Origin: Hyphomicrobiales bacterium
GTDB taxonomy: Bacteria > Pseudomonadota > Alphaproteobacteria > Rhizobiales > Rhizobiaceae
DNA: 64,000 bases
Assembly: GCA_900472925.1 (NCBI GenBank)
Contig: UCJU01000001.1
Location: 186,001-250,000 of the forward strand
Reading direction: 5' to 3'
The notes under the pieces are model-generated. The model saw nothing but the letters and a program-made list of their open reading frames with translations. It was not told where the DNA came from and did no database searches. The position numbers were made by a program, and so were the translations under genes. Positions 36,313 to 46,301 of the stretch are shown piece by piece (position 1 is the first letter of the stretch; the number at the start of each line of letters is the position of its first letter).

Positions 36313-38139
36313 ATGAGCACAAATTCGACCCGCACCCCGCTTGACCATATCCGCAACTTTTCCATCGTTGCCCATATCGACCATGGCAAATCGACGCTAG
36401 CCGACCGGTTGATCCAGTCGACGGGCGGCCTTGCCGAGCGCGATATGTCCGAGCAGGTGCTCGACAATATGGATATCGAGCGCGAGCGCGGCATCACCAT
36501 CAAGGCACAGACCGTGCGCCTGCATTACAAGGCGAACAACGGCGAAACCTATGTGCTGAACCTCATTGACACCCCCGGCCATGTCGACTTCGCCTATGAA
36601 GTCTCACGCTCGTTGTCAGCCTGTGAAGGCTCGCTCCTGGTGGTGGATGCGTCTCAGGGCGTGGAAGCACAGACACTGGCCAACGTCTATCAGGCAATCG
36701 ATAACGACCACGAGATCGTGACGGTCCTGAACAAGATCGACCTGCCGGCTGCCGAACCTGATCGCATTCGCGAACAGATCGAAGAAGTCATCGGCATCGA
36801 TGCATCACAGGCCGTCTTGATTTCGGCCAAGACCGGCCTTGGCATTCCAGATGTTCTGGAAGCTATCGTCCACCAGTTGCCGCCGCCGAAAAGCGAGCTT
36901 GGCGAAAAGGGTCCGCTCAAAGCCCTGCTGGTCGATAGCTGGTACGATACCTATCTCGGCGTCATGGTTCTGGTACGCGTGCTGGATGGCGTGCTGACGA
37001 AGGGCCAGACCATCCGCATGATGGGCACGGACGCGAAATATCAGGTGGAGCGCGTCGGCGTTCTGACGCCAAAGATGGTGGCTGTCGATAGTCTGGGACC
37101 TGGCGAAATCGGTTTCATCACCGGCTCGATCAAGGAAGTGGCCGATACCCGCGTTGGCGATACCATCACCGAAGACAAGCGCCCCACCGCGCAGGCTCTG
37201 CCGGGCTTCAAGCCTGCGCAGCCGGTGGTGTTCTGCGGCCTGTTCCCGGTCGATGCGGCCGATTTTGAAGATCTGCGTGCTGCCATGGGCAAGCTACGCC
37301 TCAACGATGCGTCCTTCTCCTTCGAAATGGAATCGTCTGCGGCTCTCGGCTTCGGTTTCCGTTGCGGCTTTTTGGGCCTCTTGCATCTGGAAATCATTCA
37401 GGAGCGTCTTGAGCGCGAGTTCGATCTCGACCTCATCGCGACAGCTCCTTCGGTGGTCTATCAGTTGACAATGACCGATGGCTCCGAGCGCGAGCTTCAT
37501 AACCCCGCGGACATGCCCGACGTGGTCAAGATTTCCGAAATCCGCGAGCCGTGGATCAAGGCAACCATTCTGACGCCGGATGATTATCTCGGCGGTATTC
37601 TGAAACTGTGTCAGGATCGCCGCGGCATCCAGACGGAACTCACTTACGTCGGCAAGCGCGCCATGCTCACCTACGAGCTGCCGCTCAACGAAGTTGTCTT
37701 CGATTTCTACGATCGGCTGAAGTCCATCTCAAAGGGCTACGCGTCCTTCGACTACCATCTGGACGGGTACCGCGAAGGCAACCTCGTGAAGATGTCGATC
37801 ATGGTCAATGGCGAACCGGTGGATGCGCTTTCCATGCTGGTCCACCGCACCGCTGCCGACAAGCGCGGTCGCGATATGTGCGAGAAGCTCAAAGACCTCA
37901 TCCCGCGCCACATGTTCAAGATCCCCATCCAGGCGGCGATCGGCGGCAACGTCATTGCCCGCGAGACCATCTCAGCCATGCGCAAGGACGTGACTGCCAA
38001 GTGCTACGGCGGCGACGCCACCCGTAAGCGCAAACTTCTGGATAAGCAGAAGGAAGGCAAAAAGCGCATGCGCCAGTTCGGCAAGGTGGACATTCCGCAG
38101 GAAGCGTTCATTGCCGCATTGAAGATGAGCGACGATTGA
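36313..38139 (+). CDS. lepA: Elongation factor 4 (LepA)
   Basis: A 608-residue translational GTPase that promotes back-translocation or initiation-related ribosome steps. G motifs: AHIDHGKST (G1, about residue 20), DTPGH (G3) and LNKIDL (G4, about 140). The C-terminal domain unique to LepA is present ([21 protein letters not shown] to [16 protein letters not shown]). Standard length. No clear Shine-Dalgarno is seen; see the adjacent hairpin. A convergent terminator follows. Confidence 0.97.
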   Translation: MSTNSTRTPLDHIRNFSIVAHIDHGKSTLADRLIQSTGGLAERDMSEQVLDNMDIERERGITIKAQTVRLHYKANNGETYVLNLIDTPGHVDFAYEVSRSLSACEGSLLVVDASQGVEAQTLANVYQAIDNDHEIVTVLNKIDLPAAEPDRIREQIEEVIGIDASQAVLISAKTGLGIPDVLEAIVHQLPPPKSELGEKGPLKALLVDSWYDTYLGVMVLVRVLDGVLTKGQTIRMMGTDAKYQVERVGVLTPKMVAVDSLGPGEIGFITGSIKEVADTRVGDTITEDKRPTAQALPGFKPAQPVVFCGLFPVDAADFEDLRAAMGKLRLNDASFSFEMESSAALGFGFRCGFLGLLHLEIIQERLEREFDLDLIATAPSVVYQLTMTDGSERELHNPADMPDVVKISEIREPWIKATILTPDDYLGGILKLCQDRRGIQTELTYVGKRAMLTYELPLNEVVFDFYDRLKSISKGYASFDYHLDGYREGNLVKMSIMVNGEPVDALSMLVHRTAADKRGRDMCEKLKDLIPRHMFKIPIQAAIGGNVIARETISAMRKDVTAKCYGGDATRKRKLLDKQKEGKKRMRQFGKVDIPQEAFIAALKMSDD

Positions 38140-38213
38140 TCTCTCCGGCTGGCTCAATACGCATCACCCATACGCGTTGAGGCTGGAGTTTTGCTCTACT
38201 AAGGTTTTACACC

Positions 38214-38250
38214 TCGAAAAAAAACCGCTTGCCCGAAAGCAAGCGGTTTC
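38214..38250. terminator. Bidirectional terminator between lepA and the membrane protein gene
   Basis: AAACCGCTTG at 38221-38230 pairs with 38239-38248 around an 8-base loop. The minus strand then runs into eight T's and the plus strand into CTCATTTT, so it can serve both genes. Confidence 0.85.
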
Positions 38251-38275
38251 TCATTTTGTCTCACGACTTGAGTCG

Positions 38276-38590
38276 TTATGGCTGTGTCGACGTACCACCA
38301 GTGCTTGGCGAAGCAGGTGCAGTATTGTTTGGTGCCGCTGGCGTCATTGGTGCAGGCGCTGGGGCCTGGTCGCTGACGGCTGGTGGTGTCGTTGACGACG
38401 TCGTTGTTGGATCGGTCGTTGACGGGGCGCTCATCTGCATCCAGATGAAGCCACCAACCAGAAGCACTGCGATCACGGCAACCCATGGAGCCCAGCCAGC
38501 GGATTTGCGGGCGGCCTCAGGTGTTGTGCGTAGTTCTGGGCGGTCTGGGCGAAGGTTGGGATCGCGTGGCATGTTTGGATCGAATGTCAT
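38276..38590 (-). CDS. Small single-pass membrane protein, unknown function
   Basis: A 104-residue protein with a Pro/Arg-rich cytosolic head (residues 1-30), one transmembrane helix (WVAVIAVLLVGGFIWMQM, about 35-52) and a low-complexity periplasmic tail rich in Thr, Ser, Pro and Ala. No domain recognised. A strong terminator follows on its strand, and a purine-rich stretch (GGAG) precedes the ATG, so the gene is probably real. Possibly a cell-envelope spacer protein (inference only). Confidence 0.65.
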   Translation of the reverse strand: MTFDPNMPRDPNLRPDRPELRTTPEAARKSAGWAPWVAVIAVLLVGGFIWMQMSAPSTTDPTTTSSTTPPAVSDQAPAPAPMTPAAPNNTAPASPSTGGTSTQP

Positions 38591-38675
38591 GGTGTTTTCT
38601 CCTCTTACTATGCGGAGAAAATGCGAATATGCTAAATTGGTTCCAGAAATCTATAAATGGTAAAAACTGGTAGCT

Positions 38676-40115
38676 CTACGAGGTCGCTCGCGCACCATCG
38701 ATTGCTTCCCTCAAAACCTCTGACAATTTGGGGTCGTCGCACTGCGAAACATTGAACCGCATGTAGGTTGAAGCGGTCTGCGACTGGCTGAAAATGTCAC
38801 CTGGCGCCAGAACCACATTTTTTGAAAGCGCGTGACGAGCAACCTCCGCCGCATCGATCCCTCTGGGCAAGCTGCACCACAAAAATATACCCGATTGCGG
38901 CTCGATCCACGGCGTGATGCCGAGTGTGCGAAGCCGTTCAGCGGTTTCCATTCGTGCTTTTGACAGCCGCGCTTTCACGGCCTCAATGTGCCGCCGGTAG
39001 CTGCCATCTTTCAATGCCGCCAACACCACGGTTTCACACAGCCGGTTGCCCGAAAAGTTGGTGGCGATCTTTATGTCGGTCAAAGGCTCGATCCACCGCT
39101 CAGGTGCCGCGATGTAACCGCAGCGCACGGATGCCGAGAGCGTCTTGGAAAAGCTGCCGATCTGCACGACGCGGTTCAGCCCATCGAAGGCTGCCAGTCT
39201 GGGTGCTTTCTGGTCTTCGAAATCCGCGAAAATGTCGTCTTCTATAATCGTCAGTCCGGCCTTCTCCGCCATCATCAGCACCCGATGCGCTGTCACAGGT
39301 GAAAGAACGGCACCGGTCGGGTTGTGAATGGCAGAATTGGTGATGTAGAGCCGTGGCTGGTACTCGCTCAGCGCCTTCTCGAACAGCGCAACATCCGGTC
39401 CGGATGGCGTATAGGGCACGCCGATGATCTTGACGCGGTGGGCGCGCAGCAGAGCGTGGAAATTGAAATAACAGGGATCATCGACCAGCACCGTTTCTCC
39501 CGGCTCTAACAGGAAACGGCAGAGCAGATCGATAGCCTGCGTGCCGGAATCGGTCAGCATGATATGTTCCGGTGCCGCGTGCACGCCATTCTCGGACAGC
39601 CTCCGTGACAGCAGCTTCCGCAAGGGCAAAAGTCCAAGCGGTGTGGCATAGTCGGTCAACATTTCAGGTTCGGCACGCGCCACAGTGCGCATGGCACGGC
39701 GTATCGCCTCTTCCGGCATCCACGAAGGCGGCATCCAGCCACAGCCGGGTTTGATCAAGCCGGCCTCACCGTCCAGCGCCAGACGGGAGACCCAGAAGGG
39801 ATCAACGGCACGGTCGAGCTTCGGGCCGATTTCGGCGAGCGAAAGCGGAGCCAAGGTTGCGGCCACATAAAATCCTGATCCGGGCCGGGAGTGGATGATG
39901 CCCTCTGCCAACAGTCGCTCATAGGCCTCAACGACGGTCGAGGTTGAGACCAGCATTGTCTTTGCGAAAGCGCGAATGGATGGAAGCTTCGCGCCCGGTG
40001 CAAGGGTGCGCGCAGAAATACGCTTGCGAATTTCCCCCATCACGCTGCTGATGCGGGGTGCGGTATCGTGGGGTCTGTTCGCGGTCAAATCCACCCGTAT
40101 TGCTCCCAGTACCAT
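38676..40115 (-). CDS. MocR/GntR-type regulator with aminotransferase domain
   Basis: A 479-residue protein: a GntR winged HTH (about residues 20-85, with APGAKLPSIRAFAKTMLVSTSTVVEAYERL and HSRPGSGFYVA) fused to a class I aminotransferase-like domain. The PLP Lys lies in GSFSKTLSASVRCGY (about residue 300). MocR proteins bind PLP and often regulate a divergent transporter or vitamin B6/amino-acid gene. Here the divergent EamA gene is the obvious target. ATG 40115 is preferred; an in-frame ATG at 40163 would put the palindrome at 40117-40134 inside the gene. Confidence 0.88.
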   Translation of the reverse strand: MVLGAIRVDLTANRPHDTAPRISSVMGEIRKRISARTLAPGAKLPSIRAFAKTMLVSTSTVVEAYERLLAEGIIHSRPGSGFYVAATLAPLSLAEIGPKLDRAVDPFWVSRLALDGEAGLIKPGCGWMPPSWMPEEAIRRAMRTVARAEPEMLTDYATPLGLLPLRKLLSRRLSENGVHAAPEHIMLTDSGTQAIDLLCRFLLEPGETVLVDDPCYFNFHALLRAHRVKIIGVPYTPSGPDVALFEKALSEYQPRLYITNSAIHNPTGAVLSPVTAHRVLMMAEKAGLTIIEDDIFADFEDQKAPRLAAFDGLNRVVQIGSFSKTLSASVRCGYIAAPERWIEPLTDIKIATNFSGNRLCETVVLAALKDGSYRRHIEAVKARLSKARMETAERLRTLGITPWIEPQSGIFLWCSLPRGIDAAEVARHALSKNVVLAPGDIFSQSQTASTYMRFNVSQCDDPKLSEVLREAIDGARATS

Positions 40116-40116
40116 G

Positions 40117-40134
40117 ACAGTTTTTCCAAACTGT
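40117..40134. promoter_or_regulatory. Candidate MocR operator
   Basis: ACAGTTT-TTCC-AAACTGT is a perfect inverted repeat with 7-base arms, immediately upstream of the MocR start at 40115 and 65 bases before the divergent EamA start. Likely autoregulatory and transporter-controlling site (inference). Confidence 0.5.
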
Positions 40135-40198
40135 AATGGACTGTCGTTGTCTGCACCATCCATTTCAGCCCATAAATCCGTCGAAGTGGAGTGTTGGA

Positions 40199-41077
40199 AT
40201 GGATAAGCAGTCGGCTGGCTGGGTCAGCGGGTTTTTGGGCGTGGTCATTTTCAGCGGCTCTTTGCCCGCGACGCGTTTGGCGGTGACGGGGTTCGATCCC
40301 GTGTTTCTCACGTTGGCGCGGGCCACTATCGCCGGTTTGCTGGGGCTCGCGCTGCTTGCGGTCTTTCGACAGAGGCGGCCTGCGCGCGACGATCTCCTAT
40401 CGCTCGCCATCGTATCGCTGGGTGTCGTGGTCGGGTTCCCGCTGCTGACAGCCATGGCGTTGAAGCATATTACCTCGGCTCATTCCGTCGTCTTCATCGG
40501 TCTCTTACCCTTGGCGACGGCCATTTTTGCCGTGCTGCGCGGAGGCGAGCGCCCGCCTTTGGCGTTCTGGGTCTACTCATGTCTTGGCAGTGCGCTGGTT
40601 GCTGGCTTTGCGATGACTCAAGGGGGTTCTGCGTCGCTGACGGGTGATCTGATGATGCTGGCCGCCATCGCTCTATGCGGGTTGGGATATGCCGAGGGTG
40701 CCACCCTGTCACGCAAGCTGGGCGGTTGGCAGGTCATCTCCTGGGCGCTGGTCTTATCCCTGCCAGTCATGCTGCCGCTGGCGCTGTTCACGATGCCAGC
40801 ATCGTGGGACGCCATCGGTGGTGGCGCATGGGGCGGACTTGTCTATGTCTCGCTGTTCAGCATGTTGATCGGCTTCATCTTCTGGTATCGCGGACTGGCT
40901 CTGGGCGGCATCGCGGCCGTCGGCCAATTGCAACTGCTCCAGCCCTTCATGGGCCTTGTGCTGGCAGCGACATTACTGGACGAAGCCGTCAGCATCTGGA
41001 TGTTGCTCACCACGCTTGGTGTCGTGGCCTGTGTCGTCGGCGCAAAGAAATCCGCGACGAAGCCGCTGGCCCGTTAG
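40199..41077 (+). CDS. EamA/DMT family exporter
   Basis: A 292-residue inner-membrane protein with ten helices in two EamA repeats (first about residues 8-135, second about 150-285, with LAAIALCGLGYAEGATLSRKLGG at the junction). GGAG stands 7 bases before the ATG at 40199. The divergent MocR regulator suggests export of an amino acid or a PLP-related metabolite; substrate not readable. Its stop overlaps the convergent GH25 gene stop by 4 bases. Confidence 0.88.
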   Translation: MDKQSAGWVSGFLGVVIFSGSLPATRLAVTGFDPVFLTLARATIAGLLGLALLAVFRQRRPARDDLLSLAIVSLGVVVGFPLLTAMALKHITSAHSVVFIGLLPLATAIFAVLRGGERPPLAFWVYSCLGSALVAGFAMTQGGSASLTGDLMMLAAIALCGLGYAEGATLSRKLGGWQVISWALVLSLPVMLPLALFTMPASWDAIGGGAWGGLVYVSLFSMLIGFIFWYRGLALGGIAAVGQLQLLQPFMGLVLAATLLDEAVSIWMLLTTLGVVACVVGAKKSATKPLAR

Positions 41078-42168
41078 CCGTTGCCGCGGCGCGTCGTCCA
41101 GCGAAGCCAGCTTTCTTCATTCCCGCCGAAGACATTCAGATCGATCTTGCCTTCGACGCCGTGGGAAAGACCGGAGCCGGAATATTGCCAGAACATCCAT
41201 TTGCGGTCGGGATAGACCTTGGACGGATGCTGGGCGACGGCGCGCAGCCAGAATGGATGGTTGAGGAATTCACCAGACAGGTGGTCCTTGTAGAAATCCG
41301 GGGCGGTGTAGATGATCGGGCGCTGGCCGTAGTGGCGTTCCAGCATGTCCATGAAGACCTGCATCTTTTCCAGCACCTTGGCGCGCGGCAGGCGCATCTT
41401 GCAGCTGGATTCGCCGTTATATTCCACATCGATCACGGGCGGCAGCGCCTCGGGGTCACGCGGCACGTTGCGAATGAACCAGTCTGCTTGCTGGCTTGCA
41501 GGGCGGCACCAGTAGAAGAAGTGGTAGGCACCCCTGCGCAGTCCTGCTGCCTTGGCGCGGTTCCAGTTGGTCTTGAACATCGGGTCCAGGTGATCACCGC
41601 CATCGGTTGCCTTGATGAAGGCAAAGTTGGCACCGCGTGATCTCAGCCGTTCCCAATCGATATTGCCCTGCCAGCGTGAAACGTCGACGCCATGCACGGC
41701 AAAATGCCGTGGCGTGATCCTGCCGAAATTGATCGGCTTGGCATCGCTGAAGTTGGAGCGGAAGATGCGTGAACGCACCGCCGGCCCGGCGTTGATGGCG
41801 GGCGCTGCGGCCATGGCCATCTGCACTGACTTTTCGTCTGGAAGCCCAACGCCTGCCTGTGGCGACATGGACGTGTCGATTTGGGGCACGGCACGGCGGG
41901 GTGCCGACTGTTGATCCACCGCGGCAAAGGCCTTCGGTTCCTGTGGAACCGGTCCACCCCAGGCCAGAACCTTCTGGGCAGGTTCGGGACGAAGCCGCGC
42001 ATGTGTCTGACCAACGCTTGCCTGCGGCACCGGCACTGAAGGCGTGACGGAACTGGTCGTTTCCTTTGAGGGAATTCCCGCCATCAGACTTTCCGGCCCG
42101 GAACTGGACGTACAGGCCGTGAGGGATAGGCAGGCTAGAATAATGGCTGGCACTGTCGATCGATGCAT
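41074..42168 (-). CDS. GH25 family muramidase lipoprotein
   Basis: A 364-residue secreted protein. A lipobox (CLSLTAC) gives a lipidated Cys near residue 18, followed by a Ser/Pro/Ala-rich linker of about 130 residues. The GH25 domain starts with HGVDVSRWQGNIDWERL (catalytic Asp near 159) and contains PPVIDVEYNGE (catalytic Asp/Glu near 244) and the terminal WQYSGSG block. Members hydrolyse peptidoglycan glycan strands. The ATG at 42168 places the lipobox correctly; an extension to 42270 does not. Confidence 0.9.
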   Translation of the reverse strand: MHRSTVPAIILACLSLTACTSSSGPESLMAGIPSKETTSSVTPSVPVPQASVGQTHARLRPEPAQKVLAWGGPVPQEPKAFAAVDQQSAPRRAVPQIDTSMSPQAGVGLPDEKSVQMAMAAAPAINAGPAVRSRIFRSNFSDAKPINFGRITPRHFAVHGVDVSRWQGNIDWERLRSRGANFAFIKATDGGDHLDPMFKTNWNRAKAAGLRRGAYHFFYWCRPASQQADWFIRNVPRDPEALPPVIDVEYNGESSCKMRLPRAKVLEKMQVFMDMLERHYGQRPIIYTAPDFYKDHLSGEFLNHPFWLRAVAQHPSKVYPDRKWMFWQYSGSGLSHGVEGKIDLNVFGGNEESWLRWTTRRGNG

Positions 42169-42339
42169 GAGAACCCGTACGCAAAACAGACGGGCAAGCA
42201 CAAAATGCACCACCCTGGAACCGTGAAAGAAGATGACTAACGACAAATTATCAAAAAAGGCTGAATCCAATCTTTACGATCGAAAAATGATAAAGCGGTT
42301 GCGCTGACGTTTGCGTGAGACTGCGGTGAGACGGACAGC

Positions 42340-42369
42340 AAAAAAAGCGCGGACGAAACCGCCCACGCT
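42340..42369 (-). terminator. Terminator of the chemoreceptor gene
   Basis: On the minus strand a GC-rich imperfect hairpin (AGCG...CGCT outer stem at 42346-42369) is followed by seven to eight T's, 28 bases after the chemoreceptor stop. Confidence 0.7.
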
Positions 42370-42397
42370 CGAGTTTGAATAGTCAATCGTGTTATGG

Positions 42398-44911
42398 TCA
42401 GGCAGCGCGACGGTGATCCCCACGGCTGTCCTGCGCGGTATCGAGACGGAACTGCTCGAGCAGACCCAGCAACTGATCTGTCTCCTCGTTCAGCTGCTCG
42501 CTGGCCGCACTTGTCTCTTCCACCATGGCTGCATTTTGCTGCGTCAACACATCCACTTCGCCAACGGAACTGTTGATCTGCTGCATGGCGACCGACTGGT
42601 CCTGAGACGCCTGCGTTATCTGCTGAACATGTTCGCTGACATGGGAAATTTGCGTGCCGATCTGGGCCAGCGCTTCGCCTGTTTGGGTAACGAGGCTGGA
42701 ACCGGCGGCAACCTCCGTATTTGAAACGGCAATCAGCTGACGGATTTCCTTGGCAGCGGCGGCCGAGCGTTGCGCCAACTCGCGCACTTCATGGGCAACG
42801 ACCGCAAAGCCCTTGCCCGCCTCACCGGCGCGTGCCGCCTCCACGCCCGCATTCAGGGCCAGCAGATTTGTCTGGAACGAGATGGAATCGATAACCTCGG
42901 TGATGTTGCCGATGGTCTTAGACGCATTCTCGATCCGCTCCATGGCCGATATCGCGTTACCGACGATGACAAGCGATTCATCGGTGTTGCGGCGTGTTTT
43001 GTCGACAATGGTGTTTGCCTCACGGGCGCGGTCTACAGCATTGCGCATGTTGGAGTTGACCTCATCCACGGCGGCTGCCGTTTCCTCCAGCGAAGCGGCC
43101 TGCCGTTCCGTGCGGCGTGCCAGATCGACTGCGGATTCCGACATCTGCTGGGCGTTTCCGCGAATGGCGCCAACATTTTCGAGAATGCCGCCGATTGTCT
43201 CGCGCAGTCGCAGCATGGACTGGTTGAAATCCACGCGCAGTTGCTCGAGGCGCTCGCTGAATGGCGTATCGATGGTGGTGGAAATGTCGCCTGCGGACAG
43301 GCGCTTCAGTCCATCGGCCAAGGCGGCAACGGCAAACTGGATCTGGCGATCCAGCTCTTTACGTTCGGCATCGTTGGATTGGCGCTCCGCTTCGGCAGAA
43401 GCACGCTGTTCCTGCGTGGAGGCTTCGAGACGAATGCGCTCCTCGGCATTTTCCTTGAAGACCTCAAGCGCGCGCGCCATGTCGCCGATTTCGTCGTGGC
43501 GGTTCTTGCCAGTCAGCGGAATATCGATGTCGCCCTTGGCCAGCCGTTTCATGGCGCCGACGATCCCAAGGATCGGGCCCTTGAACGTCATCACCAGACC
43601 GATACCGGCAAAGATGGCGACGAGGACGCCGATCACCATGGCAGACAGCGAGATGCCGTCTGCCTTCGTGCGTTCGGTATCGGCAGCCATACGCTGTTTT
43701 TCGGCGAAGCTCGTCAAGCTCGCCCAGACGTTGCGGATCTCGTCCTCCGCCATGCGGAACGCGACCTGGCGCTGCTGCGACATGGAAAACAGGTCCGCCG
43801 ATGCGCGATCAAGCTTTGTGGCCATGGCGTCGATTGACGCAGCACTTTTGCGCGTCGCTTCGGACATCGTGCTGTCGCCCATCATCTCGGCAGCAGAAAC
43901 GTTCAGACGAAAGGCGACATCTCTGAATTTTTCCAGCGATGCCTTGGTTGGAGCAGCAACGAAACCTGCCATTTCGAGCTCTAGATTTTTGGCGTCTTCC
44001 GCGATCTGGCGGGCGGTGGCGAGAAACGCCGTTGCCTGTTCGATAGGCTGGTCAAGCTTGCCGAAAACCTCTGTCGCCTGTCTCGATTTGACGCTGGCAA
44101 AACCCTGAAGGCGAATGGTCGCGGGGCGCATCAGGTTGACGACGCGGTCGATCGTGCCAACTGTCGCGTCGTTGACGATACCGATATTGAGCTGCGCGCG
44201 GATCTGGCTCACGCCCTCGGCCAGCTGATCGATAATCATTTTCTGATCGACAGAGGCTATGCCGACAAGTTCCTTGGCGGTCGATTCCAGATTGGCAATG
44301 GCTGCCTTCACGACAGCGGTCTTATCCTCAGGTGAGGTTGCCTTGTTGAAATCGGTGACGACGGTGGCGATCAGATTTGCTCCGCGATTGAGTTTATCAG
44401 CCTCGCGTAACAGAAGCTTGGCCTTGGCTTCATCGGTCTGGAGCGTGTTTCTGGTGTTGGTCGCGTTCGCCAGAAGGCCGTTCAATTCCTTCTTGATGGC
44501 CGTAAGGTCTGCATCCATGCCAGCGCGGAGCGCCTGCTCTTTCTGATAGCTCGACCACAACTCATCGACCTGATCGGTGATGATTTTTGTTCTGTCGATA
44601 GCGTCTTTTATTTCGCCGGAGTTTCCATTTTCCGTCGCGCGGAGGAAATTGGCCTGTTCTGCAAGCTGACGGTGCAAAGTGGTCCGGGTCTCGTCGTTGG
44701 TATTGGTAAGAAACGACGTCATGCCGCCATACACTTCCTTGAAACCGGTCAAGGATTGAAGGATGGTGTTGGAAACATCCATGCGGCTTTGCAGCAGATT
44801 TGATGCGTAAAGCCCGGATAATCCAACAGCAAGAATACTTGCGATGAATGGCGCTATGAACACGATGACTTTCGTCTGTATTTTAAATCGCGCCAGCAAG
44901 TTATCGATCAT
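42398..44911 (-). CDS. Methyl-accepting chemotaxis protein
   Basis: An 837-residue transducer. TM1 lies at about residues 16-38, then a large periplasmic helical sensing region of about 370 residues, TM2 near 415-440 ([19 protein letters not shown]), HAMP (about 440-500), and the cytosolic signalling domain with the invariant tip [16 protein letters not shown] near 715. It signals to CheA/CheW. The C-terminus ([14 protein letters not shown]) lacks a CheR-docking pentapeptide. The ATG at 44911 follows GGGG; a TTG at 44926 is in frame. Ligand unknown; no che genes are adjacent. Confidence 0.93.
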   Translation of the reverse strand: MIDNLLARFKIQTKVIVFIAPFIASILAVGLSGLYASNLLQSRMDVSNTILQSLTGFKEVYGGMTSFLTNTNDETRTTLHRQLAEQANFLRATENGNSGEIKDAIDRTKIITDQVDELWSSYQKEQALRAGMDADLTAIKKELNGLLANATNTRNTLQTDEAKAKLLLREADKLNRGANLIATVVTDFNKATSPEDKTAVVKAAIANLESTAKELVGIASVDQKMIIDQLAEGVSQIRAQLNIGIVNDATVGTIDRVVNLMRPATIRLQGFASVKSRQATEVFGKLDQPIEQATAFLATARQIAEDAKNLELEMAGFVAAPTKASLEKFRDVAFRLNVSAAEMMGDSTMSEATRKSAASIDAMATKLDRASADLFSMSQQRQVAFRMAEDEIRNVWASLTSFAEKQRMAADTERTKADGISLSAMVIGVLVAIFAGIGLVMTFKGPILGIVGAMKRLAKGDIDIPLTGKNRHDEIGDMARALEVFKENAEERIRLEASTQEQRASAEAERQSNDAERKELDRQIQFAVAALADGLKRLSAGDISTTIDTPFSERLEQLRVDFNQSMLRLRETIGGILENVGAIRGNAQQMSESAVDLARRTERQAASLEETAAAVDEVNSNMRNAVDRAREANTIVDKTRRNTDESLVIVGNAISAMERIENASKTIGNITEVIDSISFQTNLLALNAGVEAARAGEAGKGFAVVAHEVRELAQRSAAAAKEIRQLIAVSNTEVAAGSSLVTQTGEALAQIGTQISHVSEHVQQITQASQDQSVAMQQINSSVGEVDVLTQQNAAMVEETSAASEQLNEETDQLLGLLEQFRLDTAQDSRGDHRRAA

Positions 44912-45053
44912 CACTATTTCCCCCAAAGTCCACGATTGACTTTCAACGTCTTCGTAGCCGAACAGATCAGCGTGCCTTTACTTCTGCAACGTAGGTTTGA
45001 AAATAATGTTAATATTCAGTGAGTTCTCATTTTTCGAAGATTACGGCACGAGA

Positions 45054-45070
45054 CCGGCGTAGCACGCCGG
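45054..45070. other. Hairpin upstream of the chemoreceptor gene
   Basis: CCGGCGT-AGC-ACGCCGG, a 7-bp perfect stem 31 bases after the hydrolase stop on the minus strand. No strong T-tract; possibly an mRNA 3' end element. Confidence 0.4.
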
Positions 45071-45100
45071 CTTTCATAACTCGGGGCAGAGTAAGCTTTC

Positions 45101-46168
45101 TCAATGGGTGGTTTTCAGCGTCTTCTCGAAGGCGCCAATGATCAGCCCGACCAATTCCTTATGAATATCCGCCCTGTCCCGCGCAGTGGGTACGCAGATG
45201 GGATCGACTTCACCGACCGATTTCAGGAATTGATCGGCATCGTGTTTGCAGACCGGTAGAAAACTGAAATGATTGCTGTCATCGACCTGCCTGTAGGTGG
45301 CGTTGGATACATCCTTGGCCAGTTGGTCGGCCAGGACAGCGACCGGTATTTGACCGACGCTGCCCAGGTTGATGAAGGACAGTGGAATGTCGATGGCCTG
45401 CAGACTGTCTTTGGTGAACGCCACTTCCAGCCCTGGATCGACAAGCACCGCAGAGCCGATGCGGGGATCACGGTTCGACTGTTCGAAACGGGCTTTGTCG
45501 ATGCTGCGCAAATCGAACTTTGGAACGACGATCCGCTCATCGTTTTTGTAGCCACGCCCGCCTGCAAACCATTGGCAATCCATGGAACTGGCATAATCCA
45601 CGCAATATTTTACGTAAGCATCGAGATTGGCACGCGCGCCTGCGAGTTCTATCGCCGCGCTTCCACCCAGTGAAAATCCGAGAACGCCGATGCGCGTCGC
45701 ATCGACGGCCCCAGACCATTCGGCATTGGTGGTCAAGGATGTGATGATGGTGGAGATATCGTCCGTCCGTTCCCATATTTTCGGTGTGTCGGCAGGCGTG
45801 GAATCGCCGCTCGTCGTACCGGGGTGATCCGGTGCCGCAACGATGAAGCCCGCCTCGGCAAGGGCCGTTGCTATCCAGGCCATGCCGATCGCGCGCGAGC
45901 CGGAGCCATGCGATAGCAGCACCAAAGGCAGGTGATCGCGTGGTATGGCAGAGTTCTTGAGGGCTTCTAACCCTTCAAAAATACGATTTTCGCCAACACT
46001 GACCTTCTGGCCTGTCCCTTCGGATGGATACCAGAGCGTAACGGACAGGTCCCTTTCGCGCGCTGAAGAGTGAACCGTGATCGTGCGTGTACCGACAGCC
46101 GGGTCTGCGAGAGCAGGCTGTATGGCGAAGACTGACAGGAGGAGGGTGGCGGAAAGGGTGGAGCGCAT
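45101..46168 (-). CDS. Secreted alpha/beta hydrolase (dienelactone/PAF-acetylhydrolase-like)
   Basis: A 355-residue predicted esterase with a signal peptide (ATLLLSVFAIQPALA-D, cleavage near residue 21). The oxyanion segment LPLVLLSHGSGS is near residue 80 and the nucleophile motif GFSLGG near 165; the acid and final His (SNHFSF, about 300) are present. It has a late pair of cysteines. Members hydrolyse short ester bonds; substrate unknown. Single gene, divergent from the AraC-type regulator. Confidence 0.85.
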   Translation of the reverse strand: MRSTLSATLLLSVFAIQPALADPAVGTRTITVHSSARERDLSVTLWYPSEGTGQKVSVGENRIFEGLEALKNSAIPRDHLPLVLLSHGSGSRAIGMAWIATALAEAGFIVAAPDHPGTTSGDSTPADTPKIWERTDDISTIITSLTTNAEWSGAVDATRIGVLGFSLGGSAAIELAGARANLDAYVKYCVDYASSMDCQWFAGGRGYKNDERIVVPKFDLRSIDKARFEQSNRDPRIGSAVLVDPGLEVAFTKDSLQAIDIPLSFINLGSVGQIPVAVLADQLAKDVSNATYRQVDDSNHFSFLPVCKHDADQFLKSVGEVDPICVPTARDRADIHKELVGLIIGAFEKTLKTTH

Positions 46169-46301
46169 GGGGAAGCCTCTTGGGTTGGAGCAACGAGGCC
46201 GGTGTCAGCTTAAGGCAAGATTTTCACGCCCTGAAACATGTTTGAGGTCGTGCGCAAACGCGATCTGGTCCATGTAAGGAGGGTGATCGTTCTAACTCGG
46301 G

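Noticed and set aside
42750-44108. A 452-codon open frame opposite the chemoreceptor
   Set aside because: Ser/Ala/Arg-rich reading complementary to coiled-coil repeats, typical of a shadow frame.
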